Assembly: GCA_001430745.1 (NCBI GenBank)
Contig: KQ481987.1
Location: forward strand, 9,047-27,763
Length of the DNA stretch: 18,717 bases
DNA from: Auxenochlorella pyrenoidosa
Taxonomy: Eukaryota; Chlorophyta; Trebouxiophyceae; Chlorellales; Chlorellaceae
Direction of reading: 5' to 3'
Under the pieces are notes generated by a model, which saw only the letters and a list, made by a program, of their open reading frames with translations, did not search any database and was not told where the DNA came from. Of this stretch, positions 1-9,286 are shown piece after piece. Within the stretch, counting starts at the first letter, position 1, and each line of letters opens with the position of its first letter. The translations under genes were made by a program, and so were the position numbers.

Positions 1-233
1 CAGCAGTGCGTGCCTCGGGGTTGCAGCTCTGTGCTGAGCAACAGGAAGAAATTGCGGGCTTGGTGGGTAGTGCCAGCAAGTGCAGGCACCTGGCTCCTCG
101 GCAGCAGCCTTGCCAGAATGCTGGGCGAGCTGCGCCACAGCTCGTCCAGAGCCAACTGCCCATGCCGCGGCAGGGCTGTTGGCGCAGTTCTTCATCAGGC
201 AAAACAGCGGTGCTTCTGCGCCGCTGGCTGCAG
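1..233 (+). other. probable intron sequence of the GH28-like gene
   Basis: This stretch precedes the first recognisable exon of the GH28-like gene. It ends in a TGCAG acceptor at 229-233. Translation in the exon's frame runs open but has no resemblance to beta-helix sequence, so I read it as the 3' part of an intron whose donor lies before the window. Confidence 0.5.
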
Positions 234-2831
234 GCCCCGACTGGTGGGGGTGATTGACTCTTCTGACGTTGTCATCAGCGGCATCACCATCTCAGGCCAG
301 TTCCCAGAGGCATGGGGCAGGCACGCGCAGGGGATGCGGTGCGGCGCGGCGCGGTGGAACAAGCCCCTGCACACTCAGTCTGACCCGACATGTTTCAGCC
401 TAGCGAGCATGCTGCCCTGACTGTTCTTAGCGCTGCCTGGCTGCAGACCCAGTGTACACCGCTGTGGGCGTGTCCAGGAGCGAACGCGTCACCATCCAGG
501 GCGTGAAGATTGCTGGAGACCGCGGAATCCAAAACACAGACGGTGGGTTGGCTATGGCAAAGGCTTGGTGCCTGGAGGTGGGCAGGGCCTCGCCCGCACA
601 GGGGGAAAGGGAAGCATGTGTTTGCTGCTGCCAAGGCATGTTTGAGGGAGGCAAGCGAGGGGCCCCAGCGTGGGGCACAGCTCTGGGCCCTGCATGCACA
701 AGGCGGCGGCCCGCCACCAAGGCACCCATGCGCGCCGTGCCGTGCAGGGATCGTGCTGGACGGCAGCCGGTACGTGCATGTCAAGGGGGCGGAGGTGGAC
801 GTGGCGGGCGACGCGCTTGGCCTGCAGGCCTCCACCGGCAAGGCCCTGGAGCATGTCGATGTCATCGACTGCAGGTGAGGCCTGTGCACTCCCCCTGCCG
901 AAACCTGGTTGTATTAGCCCTGGCCGGGCAGTGCAGGGGGCAGCACCCGGGGTTGCGACCTTGTGTGCGAGGCATGGGTGCACTCCCCGTGCCGGGATCC
1001 GCTTGCCCCAGCCCAGGTCAGGCAGTGCAGGGGGCAGCAGCCGGGGCTGCGACCTTGCGTGCAAGGTGTTTGCCGCCCTCGGACCGTGCAGGCTGCGCTC
1101 GCGCTCCTCTGCTGTGCTGCTGGGGCGGGTGGCCCAGGCCGACATTCGCTACGTCTCCTTCAAGGGGCTGACTGTGGATGAGGCGGCGCGGGGCCTGGCC
1201 ATCCAGCTGAGGTGGGCCAGCCGCTGCTCAACGGCCTGACGAGCATGCTGCTGCAATTATGGCAAGCACTTGGCAGCGCTTTGACAGGTGCAGGCGGGCG
1301 CAGAGTCTTATGTCGAGAAGCAGCGCCCCCCGCCCTCAACCCACCACCCATCATCACCACTGCCCCGGCCGCAGGGACAAGGGGAGCATCAGCCACGTGT
1401 CGTTCAGCCAGGTCAGCATCGCCACCAGGCTGTACGACCCGCGCTGGTGGCCGGGCCAGGCGGAGCCCATTTACGTCACTGCTGTCCCCCGCGAACCTGG
1501 CGCCAAGGTCAGCCCCGCCCTGCCGCACACAGGGGCCGGGTCGTGGGGCTGCCTAGACGGGTGCCGGTCGCCCAGGGCTTGCAGGCAGGCGCTGGCACGA
1601 CCGCTGCGCTGCAGCGCGCTGTGACGCGGGCACATGATTCACTGCCCTGCCCACGCGTTGCCGGGGAGGTGCAAACAAGACGTGCCTGCTGAACGTTCAT
1701 GCCAAGGCAGCTGCTCTGCGGCCAGCGTGCTTCTATGGCTGCTGCTTGCCCTTGTGTTCCTATGCATGCCTATGGCTGTATTTCCATCGAGCAATTTTCC
1801 AACTACTGCCCCACTGCCCCACCCCTTCACCACCGCCAGCTTGGCGCCGTGTTTGAGATCTCCTTCAAGGATGTGCGGGCAAGCGGGGAGAACGGCATCT
1901 TCCTGGCTGGAGGGCCCATGGCAAGTGCCGATTGATTCACTGTCGTGCTCGGTGGTGGTGATGGAGTAGAGTGTGGGTTTGAGGAGCGCTGACAGACAGC
2001 AAGCAATTGAGCTGCCAAAGCATGCTTGGCACGCTGGGCATGCGCAAACACCGTGAGGATGCCCATTCCTGCACCAACATTGCCCCCATGCTGGAATGCG
2101 AGAGCAGTCACTCAGCAGCTGCGTTGGCTAACATGCTACTTGTGCAGGGCATTGACCGCCCCGGCCAGCGCCGCCCATCCAAAGACTACTCCCTGTCTGT
2201 CATCTCGCTCGAGCGGGTGTCACTCGAGCTGGTGAAGCGCAGGTGGGTGGGGGGGGGCAGCCGCGACAGCTGCGCATGGGCGAAGGCTGGCAATGCCGGC
2301 ACCTCTGCTCAGGGTATGCTTCTGCAGAGCCGGCGCGCAAGGGCTGCAGGAGCCCATGGCAGGCGCCAGCAAGGCAGCTGCTCCGCTGCGGCGTCCCTGC
2401 GATTGTGGGTGCCCTCGGCTGCGCTCCAGGTGCCACTCCACCGTGTGGGACATGAGGGCGCTTGCCGTGCTGCTTCTCCCATCCGGCTTCTTCACTACCC
2501 AACCCAGACGGAACTCTGCCCTTTCCCCTCTGTGTGCAGCAGCTTTGCCGGCGGATGCCAGGACTACCGGCCTAGCCAGGGCGAGGGCTCCCCCACTGTG
2601 CCCGGCGGCCCCTGGTGGCCGGCCGGCCTGGACTGCAAGCACGGCGGCACGGCGCCCATCTGGGTGTCTGGCTCGCAGCGCGTGTCGCTCAAGAGCATCG
2701 GGGTGCGGTACAGCCGCCCGGCGCGCAAGGACTGGCAGACCCAGGTGTGGATCGACCCCTTCAGCACCTTTGAGGTGCAGGCCACAGATGTTGTGGTGAC
2801 GGGGCCAGACAGCATGGCCGGCCAGCAGTGA
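234..2831 (+). CDS. glycoside hydrolase family 28-like (polygalacturonase-fold) protein, 5' partial
   Basis: Exons by phase: 234-~316, 447-542, 748-874, 1092-1211, 1375-1507, 1840-1920, 2148-2242, 2540-2831 (TGA 2829-2831). The product is a right-handed parallel beta-helix; family members hydrolyse pectin-like or other acidic polysaccharides, often outside the cell. Seen in order: RPRLVGVIDSSDVVISGITI, an opening helix rung; NTDGIVLDGS, the first GH28 motif with its Asp; AGDALGLQ, where the family has GDD; CRLRSRSSAVLLG, replacing the classical GHG motif as in the SRSSA-type subfamily; TRLYDPRWWPGQAEPIYVTA, highly typical of that subfamily; then GCQDYRP near the C terminus. The family match is from memory of GH28 patterns. 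The donor of the first exon is unclear: the only phase-compatible site I see is a weak GC donor at 317. The intron at 1921-2147 starts GCAAGT. The N terminus, including any signal peptide, is missing. Family membership is confident; the substrate is unknown. Confidence 0.85.
884..1068 (+). repeat. tandem direct repeat, two ~94-base units, inside an intron
   Basis: Unit 1 begins at 884 and unit 2 at 978, both with GTGCACTCCCC. Both contain GGCAGTGCAGGGGGCAGCA (927 and 1021) followed by a CCGGGG(T/C)TGCGACCTTG(T/C)GTGC core. The offset of 94 holds across the unit. The middle of the units is diverged. The array lies within the intron 875-1091. Confidence 0.85.
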
Positions 2832-3382
2832 GCAGCCTGCCGGGCTCTCCTCGGGGCCCGCGCCAGGGACGCGCCGCCCCACTGTGGCATACCACCAGCG
2901 TTGCGGGGCACTGCCAGCACTGCTGCCAGCAGTGCTGCTCTGGCTGTGATGCCCTGAGCACAGGTTGAGTGCCAACGCTGCTGGTTCCACGACTGCCCAT
3001 TCGAATTTTGGGCGTTTACTCAATCGTCCCCAAACAACCGCCTGCTCTGCCATTCCCTCTTTCCATCCTGGGAGGTGCATGCTGCTAGCCATGCGTGTGC
3101 CATAGCCCAGCAGTTTGTCAACTTGCAACGCCCAAAAAGTCTTCTTTGCCTTTGAGCGCACCAGCTTGCTCGTTTTTTTTATTATTATTATTGAGAATCC
3201 CCTGTCAAGTGCTTGAGTGCTGCCACGATACTGCCCTGCTTGATTGCCAACCGAGCGCCTTGTATCTTCCCAAGCACGCTGCCAAACTTCCCGCCTGCCC
3301 TGCCCTTCTGTTGGCAACAACCTTCTAGTCGATGTGACCCAACCTCACGGCAGCTGCTGGCCGTTGTTTGTGGCTTGCAGTC

Positions 3383-3387
3383 TGTAA
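3383..3387 (+). other. candidate polyadenylation signal (TGTAA) of the GH28-like gene
   Basis: TGTAA is the usual near-upstream polyadenylation element in green algae. This copy lies about 550 bases after the stop at 2831, in a T-rich context (TCTGTAATTACC). The implied 3' UTR length is plausible for chlorophytes. Confidence 0.5.
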
Positions 3388-3701
3388 TTACCTCCCCTTC
3401 ACAAGTACGCTGTCAATGCCAACTTGAAAATTTGTCCGCGGGCCATGCACTGCACAGAAACAGCGCCAGCGGCTCTACAGCTCAGCAGGCAGTGCCGGCT
3501 GTGCTGTGCCCACCAGCGTGGTGCCATGTTGCTGCTCCATGGCTAGTGGTGGAGCCTTGCATCCATCCGATTATGCACAAATGTTGAAGAATGCGTTTAT
3601 TGTGACATTAAATGGCATCAGATGGCGTCGTCAGCCGCTCCTGTCAAGAGTCCTGTGGCCGCACGCTGCGCGCGGCGGGCGGCAGCAGCTCGCCCATGAC
3701 A

Positions 3702-3709
3702 TTTATACC
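3702..3709 (+). promoter_or_regulatory. TATA-like element upstream of the LRR gene
   Basis: TTTATACC in an otherwise GC-rich stretch, about 55 bases before the proposed ATG at 3764. A transcription start some 30 bases downstream would leave a short leader of about 30 bases. Position and composition are the only support. Confidence 0.35.
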
Positions 3710-3763
3710 TTGTGACTTTCGGCGTTGCCCAAAGATTTCACACACTCACCGGAAAGCTTCTAC

Positions 3764-5871
3764 ATGGCCGAGTCGCTGCTGAGCATCGCGGTCAGGGAGC
3801 TGGGTCGCGCACTGTGCTGCTGCGGCGGCCTGCAGGCCGAACTGGCCGTGATCCCGGAAGAGGAGCTCGCACAGGGCGTGTGGGACAGCTGGCAACAGTG
3901 TCTGCGCAGCTCGGCCGCTGCTGGCCGCCCGCCGTGCACCCCAGCGGCGCAGCACCAGGTATGAGCTGGGGGATGGTCATGCGTGCACTCGACTCCGGCT
4001 GTTTGCACGCTTGCTGCAGAGCTGAGTCTCAAGGTTGCGCGGCGACGGTCCACCATGCAGGTGCTTCTGAAGTTTGCGGCCGCCTTTTTCCGGCCGCTCC
4101 TGCTGCGCGTCGCCTACCCGCCGGCCGCCCCGTCACCGCCGCCCGGCCTGGCCAGCCTGCCCCTGGTGGCCGCCCGGCTGCAGCACCTGGAACTCTGCGC
4201 ACCGTCCCTGCTGTCCCTGGAACCCCTGGCAGCGGGCGCCCCCCAGCTGCGCTGCCTGTCGCTGCGCGGCTGCGTGCTGCTGCGGGATGCGTCGCTGGGG
4301 GCGCTGCTGCGCCTGGCCACCCTGCGGGCAGTCGACCTCGGGGGGCTGGCCGCCCTGTCGGATGCGGCGGTGTTCCACATAGCCAAGCTGCCGAAGCTGG
4401 CGGCCCTGAACCTCAGCGGCACGGCGGTGGGGGACCGAAGCTTGGAGTTCCTACTGTACGGGCACAGGTGAGCTGATGCTTTGGAGAAAATGCAGCCGTT
4501 TCAGCGGGGCCCCACTGTGTGCGCAGGTCCCCTGAGGGCCACTGAGGCAGCACAGAGCCGGAGGGCGAGGAGAGTGGCACGGCGGTGGGCTTGGCCACAG
4601 GGTCATGCTGGATGCGGCGCATGAGGAGGAGGGCAGTTGAGCTCTCACCGGGGGATGCTTGCTGACCGAAATCTTGGCGCCCAAGGGTGCATCAGCGCTG
4701 GCAGGCGCTTTCCCCTAAACTCCTCCTGCCTGCTCTTGCAAGCTAGCTGAAGCCTGCCCTCCACCGTCTCCAAATGTTTGACGCGCATCACGCCATGCCG
4801 CCCCTCCCTTCAAGGTGCCGCAAAACCCCAGACCCCTCCCGCCCTTTGCTTCAGGGTTGGCGCCTGGCAGACAGCCGCCGGCGTGGCGACGCTGCCTCCA
4901 GAGGCGGCTGCCTGGCCCCCCCTGCCTCTGGAGCATCTGCAGCTGGCAGGCACGAGGGTGACGGCTGCAGGGGTGGCGGAGCTGGGCCACTTGCCAAAGC
5001 TCAGGTGGGTAATGGCAGGGGTATGGGGGAGGGGGCCGCAGGGGCTGGCATGCATCAGATGTGCACGCAGGGCAGGCAGCTCTTGCAGGGCCTTCCGTGG
5101 GCAAACGCTTGCTGTGGTAGGGCGCCGCTGGAGGTTTTCGTCAAACGGAAGGACACAGCTTGTGTGGCTGCTGGCCGGCATGCCTTGAGGCGTCCCCGGC
5201 CTCTGGGTTGAGAGCTCCATGCACGCCCCGGCCCTCAGGTTCCTGGACCTGCGACGCACCGGCACCCCCGCCAGCACGTTGGGACCGCTGCAGCGCCGCT
5301 TCGGCCTGCAGTCTGTGCAGGCGGCAGTGCTGACAGACTCCAACCTAGTAGCTGCGGCCGTGGTGAACGAGGATGCTGTGCTTTGCACATGCGGGCGCGG
5401 CGGCGCCGGCGCCGGCGGCGGCGCTTCAACGGGGCAGGCAGGTGCGCTGCGGACAGTGTAAAATGCCGCTGCCCATGCGGTGCCTGTTGAGCTGCATTCT
5501 GCTATTTTGCAGGACACGCTGTGTGTGCTTGCGTGCTTACTTTGCGCCCTTCCCTTGCTGGCACCAAACCCACTGCAGCGGCCAGCGACCTGCTTAGCTG
5601 GCAAGCTGACGGCGTGTGCCTGCTCCTGCACTACGACCCGGCAGCCGGCGTGGGCGGCCTGCTGGCTGGGAACATTCACAGCCCAAACAACCAGCAGGTG
5701 CAAGCCTGCACATCGGGCGGACCACTCACCGGCTACCGCCAGCCCAGGGATAGCAGGCGAGGCAGAGCGCCACCAGCAGCATGGCTGCTGAACGCCCCGT
5801 CTCAGCCGCTGCACCACCACCGCCACCATGGCGGGCTGGTTGGTCAGAAGCGACCGCTGCCGCGGCACTGA
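3764..5871 (+). CDS. leucine-rich-repeat (RNI-like) protein
   Basis: Exons by phase: 3764-3958, 4022-4467, 4855-5004, 5239-5441, 5513-5871. The N-terminal part (MAESLLSIAVRELGRAL, then LAVIPEEELAQGVWDSW) resembles the helical segment preceding leucine-rich repeats in F-box/ZYG11-type RNI proteins. Repeats follow: LQHLELCAPSLLSLEPL, LRCLSLRGCVLLRDASLGAL, LRAVDLGGLAALSDAAVFHI, LAALNLSGTAVGDRSLEFLL, LEHLQLAGTRVTAAGVAEL, FLDLRRTGTP. These match the cysteine/asparagine-type LRR spacing of ribonuclease-inhibitor-like proteins, which bind other proteins, often as ubiquitin-ligase adaptors; that role is inference. Junctions 2-3, 3-4 and 4-5 close in phase. The first junction does not use the obvious CAG acceptor (4017-4019), which would break the frame; the GAG acceptor two bases later keeps it. 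The exon-5 tail (LLHYDPAAGVGGLLAG, then His-rich) is unrecognised. I see no TGTAA after 5871, so the 3' end is uncertain. Confidence 0.68.
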
Positions 5872-6072
5872 GGGCAGGGGTGGAATGTTGCAAGCATGCT
5901 GTGCCTAAGCAAGTCCGTACCTGCGGAATTACCAACAGCACGTCCTGACAAACAGGCCGCTGGGCGCGCCCAGGACCGATGTGGCATGGCATGCAGGGTC
6001 TTCAAAGCTTGCATTGAGAGTGTTCCAAACCTTGAGACAGCCGGAAGAGGAAGCGGGTGTGGCGGGCAGGTT

Positions 6073-6094
6073 GCGCCGCGTTGGCGCCGCGTTG
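6073..6094 (+). repeat. tandem duplication GCGCCGCGTTG x2 in the SIMPL gene promoter
   Basis: Two adjacent perfect copies of GCGCCGCGTTG, followed by GG. The junction creates TTGGCGCC, which resembles an E2F/DP-type site, about 175 bases upstream of the ATG at 6266. The regulatory role is inference. Confidence 0.6.
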
Positions 6095-6137
6095 GGTGCC
6101 GCATCCGTGGTCCTGGTTTGCTGAACAGGCAAAACGC

Positions 6138-6162
6138 GTTAACCGCGCATACAGCGGTTGAC
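6138..6162. promoter_or_regulatory. 9-base inverted repeat upstream of the SIMPL-domain gene
   Basis: GTTAACCGC and GCGGTTGAC are separated by seven bases (GCATACA). All arm positions pair, one as a G-T wobble. It sits about 105 bases before the start codon, where a dyad-binding transcription factor or an RNA hairpin could act. Which, if either, is unknown. Confidence 0.4.
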
Positions 6163-6265
6163 CGTTCCTGCCAGCCTATTTGAGCCCGTGACAGTCTGCA
6201 TTCTCCCGAACAACCAAGCGCGCCACGCTTCTCGACCGGCCGACAAACGCGGCACACAGAATACC

Positions 6266-9200
6266 ATGCGCCGTTCTCTCTCCCTCCTCCTGCTCTCTGC
6301 TCTGGTGGCCATGAGCAGTGGCCAGGGCACAACGGAGGACCCCAAGGCGAGTGCTGCGCTCGAATGGAGATGTGTCGCCGTTCGCACGCTGCGGGTGCCG
6401 CAGGGCTCTCAGCTGGGGCAGAGGTCTCGGATCGAAACCCCCAGGGAAGTCGCCGCCGGGGTCGTGGGCCCCCGGCCAGCTGCCGCTGCGGCGGGAGCTC
6501 CGCCTACGTTCGAGGCACGTGCTGGAAACACCCTCCGCCGCCTGCCTCCCTGCTTTGCAGGCGGGCAAGCTGTCCGTCACGGGCACCGGCAACGTGGAGG
6601 TTGTACCTGATGTGGCAAAGGTGCGTGGTGCGAGGTTGGCACCCAGCTCGGTGCGGGCAGATGGCCCTGTGGGGCAAGCCCGCACGCACGTGCCTGAGTC
6701 GCAAACGCTGCCGTCTGCACGCCACGCCTCCTCACCAGCCTGGCACAACAACCTCTCAACCTGCTCTGGGACCTGCAGGTGTACCTGGCAGTGACTGTCA
6801 CGCGCCCAACCGCCAACGCCGCCTGCCAGCAGGCAGCCACCACGACCACTCAGGTGAGCACGTATATTATGCTGCCCAAGCCGCTATGCCCAGGCCCCCC
6901 CCGCCCAGGCTCGCATGCGGGGCACTTTCCAGGCGCACGCTGCCCGGTCCTCCCCCGAGATCTGCCATCAAACCTAACAGCACACACCCCAGACCCTTCT
7001 CCCCCCTTGAGGCACCAGACACAGACTCCAACCCTGCGCGGGTCCAGCAGGCTTTCGCCACACACCGACACCCTCCTGTTCCCCCGCTCCACCGACCGCC
7101 CATCCCCATTCAACAGCCCCCCCCCCCCCCCCCCCTCCTGTTGGTGCGCAGGTGCGCGACGCGCTGGAGGCCATCAACGGCATCGCCCCCGAGGACGTCA
7201 CCACCGAGAACTACAGCGTGCAGCCCAACTACGTGTACAGCCCAGACACGCAGTGAGCCGAGCTGGCCCCTGCTGATCGGAGGCCTTGTGTGTGTGCAGG
7301 GGGCTTGTGCTGTTCGGCACATCGCCTGCTGTCCTCTTTGAGGGCGCTTTCGCTCCCCGGGCCGGGCTGGGCGGTTGTTGGGTGGGCGCACTCGCACACC
7401 AGCCTGCTGCTGGTGCAGAAGAGTGCTCCTGCTCAGCGAGCCACCCTTCTGGGTGAGTAGCTCTTGCGACACGCGTGCCGCTGCAACATCCCCAGGGGCC
7501 GGCTTACCAAGGCACACCTGCCTGGCCCCACTGGCCGCTCTCGCCTTGCTGTTGGGCAGGCGTTCAACCCCCTGTGTGGCACCCCCGCGCCCTGCGCTGT
7601 AGGGACCAGAAGATCACCGGCTACACCTGCTCTCAGTCCCTGGTGAGGGCAGGGCTGCCAGGTGGCCGTGGGCGCAGGGAACACGGGGCGCGTGCGCCTC
7701 CTTGGCTGGCCCAGAGGCGCTGGGGCTGCCCTCGCGGCTGGATGCCCGGCGCAGTTTGGTGCCGCCGAGGCCGAGCCGCCTGTGGATGCCACCACGGGCC
7801 CACCCGCCGCTTGTCTGGCCGCGCCTGCACCGCAGGTGGTGAAGATCGACGGCGTGAACAACACCAACCTGGCCGCCGTGATTGACGCCGCCGTTGCCTC
7901 GGGCGGCAACGACCTGCAGGCAAGCCGGGCGGCCGTGGCGAGGCCGGGCGAGCACGCAGGCGCTGCCGCCTGCGCTGGGACCGTGGCTTGCCTGACTCCC
8001 ATCGTCTTTCCAGCTGTCCTAGCCCACACTCCTCAGAATCCTTCACAGTGCAGTGCCCCCCCTTTGCCCCTTCATCAACACCACACGCCACACCGCACCC
8101 ACACCCCACCCCCACACACATCCCATCTGCAGGTCTCCCAGGTGGTCATGGACCTGTCCCCCGAGCTGCGCCGCTCCGCCACCAACCAGGCCCGCGAGGC
8201 GGCGGTGGAGGACGCCACCGAGGTGGCCCAGCTGCTCGCCAAGGTGGGCGCTGGCCAGCCTCCTCGCTGCCCACGCTGGGCGGCTCAACATTGGCATGTC
8301 GCACGTCTCGTTGAGGATGCTGGTCTGGGAGGGGTGCGCGACAACTGACCCTCTCCCTTCCACAGACACACACACTGCGCTCTCTGCTCCCCCTCGGCGT
8401 GCAGACCGCCAAGGTCACCCTGGGCGCCATCAAGACAATCGTGGACCAGAACACGGCGCCCGCGCCCCCCACCCCCATGCCGGCAGGCAAGCAAGACTGC
8501 CGTTCTGCTGCCGTGCGGTGCCTGGGACTCCTGTCACGTCCAGCTGCCTGGAGAGGACCCGGCAGCCTGCCGGGGGCTGTGCACACCCATTTCCAGCTGG
8601 GGCATGCAGCGCGTGCACAGCGCTGCCCTTGTCAAAAGCCTCAGCTGGCTTTTCGTTGTTGCCATATTGCCTCCGGTGCCTTCGGCTGTGTGTTGCCCTA
8701 GTTGTTGTCGGCGCTTTGCCGCTGGCTGCCGCCTGTTGCATGCGCGCTCCATCACCTCAGCACTGCACCCAGCTGCTTGCAGGCGCCTCTGCTGCCCCGG
8801 CGGCTGACGCCGCAGCCTCCACGCCCGTCCAGATTGGCACCACGACCGTGAGTCATTGTTTCCCTGCTGGCCGAGTGATCGTGCCTTTGGCTGCCACTGC
8901 CCGCCCGCCTGCTGTGTAGGAGGGGCAGCAGCTGCGATGGAGGCGGCCAAAGTGACGCCGGTGCAGATTGGAACCACCACAGTGCGTCTGGCAGGCAACG
9001 CGCTGCAAGCTTGCTGCTGTGGGGCCCACTGCGCCAGCTCTGAGCCTGAACCTTACCAGTCCACACCGCTCTGGTGCCCCTCTTGTGCCCACCCAAAGTG
9101 CCCACCTCACCATGCACCCCGGCACGTCCGCAGTGGCACACACAGCCCACCTGGGCGGATCGCACTCTCCACAACAAGCACGTTGCCCATTCTGTTCTGC

Positions 9201-9286
9201 TTACCAGGCAGCTGTCCTTTGCCCCCTTAACCTCCCCGCAGGTGGCCGCCTCTGTGGCCATCGACTGGGCGATTGCCAACGCGTGA
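6266..9286 (+). CDS. SIMPL-domain (DUF541) protein with signal peptide
   Basis: Exons: 6266-6346, 6561-6620, 6779-6853, 7152-7252, 7603-7642, 7836-7919, 8133-8243, 8405-8486, then 8783-8847 (or alternative 8920-8981), 9242-9286 (TGA). All junctions close in phase and give 247 residues (246 with the alternative exon). Residues 1-20 are a signal peptide (MRRSLSLLLLSALVAMSSG). The SIMPL domain follows: LSVTGTGNVEVVPDVA, the hallmark first strand; the ALEAINGIAPEDVTTENYSV segment; KITGYTCSQSL; IDGVNNTNLAAVIDAAVASG; LSPELRRSATNQAREAAVED; and a final strand ending VAASVAIDWAIANA. The family is common in bacterial envelopes and includes vertebrate IRAK1BP1; its biochemical function is not established. 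Here the product is probably secreted or endomembrane. Three introns begin with GC (6347, 7920, 8487). Length is normal for a full-length SIMPL protein. Confidence 0.92.
7117..7135 (+). repeat. run of 19 C in an intron, next to the acceptor
   Basis: An uninterrupted C19 run lies 15 bases before the CAG acceptor (7149-7151) of SIMPL exon 4, where a polypyrimidine tract is expected. The opposite strand is a G19 run. Its length is prone to sequencing and assembly error. Confidence 0.9.
8041..8125 (+). repeat. C/A-rich low-complexity intron sequence
   Basis: Degenerate CACCA/CCACA low-complexity sequence fills the 3' half of the intron 7920-8132, immediately before the exon at 8133. It contains almost no G and acts as a pyrimidine-rich lead-in to the acceptor. 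Confidence 0.7.
8783..8847 (+). other. SIMPL-gene penultimate exon, copy A
   Basis: 65 bases, acceptor TGCAG and donor GTGAGT, entering in phase 1 and leaving in phase 0. It encodes an Ala-rich linker followed by STPVQIGTTT, the strand preceding the last exon. Its last nine codons match copy B at the protein level. Confidence 0.85.
8920..8981 (+). other. SIMPL-gene penultimate exon, copy B (probable mutually exclusive exon)
   Basis: 62 bases, acceptor TGTAG (with a second AG three bases on, at 8921-8922, also in phase) and donor GTGCGT, entering in phase 1 and leaving in phase 0 like copy A. It encodes GGAAAAMEAAKVTPVQIGTTT. Joining A to B would shift the frame and reach a TGA after 11 codons, whereas either copy alone splices in frame to the last exon. 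Confidence 0.8.

Larger units (their letters stand above)
2832..3763. other. intergenic: 3' UTR of the GH28-like gene and upstream region of the LRR gene
   Basis: No supportable gene is seen. The 5' two thirds is lower in GC than the exons and carries a T8 run followed by ATTATTATTATT (3173-3192), consistent with a 3' UTR. A TGTAA signal is at 3383-3387. The remainder should hold the promoter of the downstream LRR gene. A 25-codon ORF at 3620-3697 begins ATGGCGTCG and is in the same frame as the LRR gene but closed by TGA. Confidence 0.6.
5872..6265. other. intergenic: 3' end of the LRR gene and promoter/leader of the SIMPL-domain gene
   Basis: No gene is seen in about 390 bases. The region holds an 11-base tandem duplication (6073-6094) and an inverted repeat (6138-6162), both listed separately. 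No clear TATA box and no TGTAA are visible. Confidence 0.55.

Noticed and set aside
2220..3320. 366-codon ORF on the - strand
   Set aside because: It lies opposite the last exons and 3' UTR of the GH28-like gene. Its composition is that of an antisense shadow in GC-rich DNA, and it has no recognisable motif.
3620..3697. 25-codon ORF in frame with the LRR gene (MASSAAPVKSP...)
   Set aside because: It is closed by TGA before the proposed start and lies upstream of the TATA-like element. No splice pair joins it convincingly to exon 1.
4810..5868. 352-codon ORF on the - strand
   Set aside because: It is antisense to LRR exons and introns, low-complexity, with no family resemblance. The + strand exons with matching phases explain the region better.
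6318..6794. Long + strand ORFs across SIMPL exons 1-3 read without splicing
   Set aside because: Splicing at phase-compatible sites restores the SIMPL domain; the unspliced frames give Arg/Pro-rich sequence with no homology.
7250..7602. GC donor at 7250 for SIMPL intron 4
   Set aside because: A consensus GTGAGC donor at 7253 gives the same phase and retains a Gln that fits the SIMPL sequence, so the GT site is preferred.
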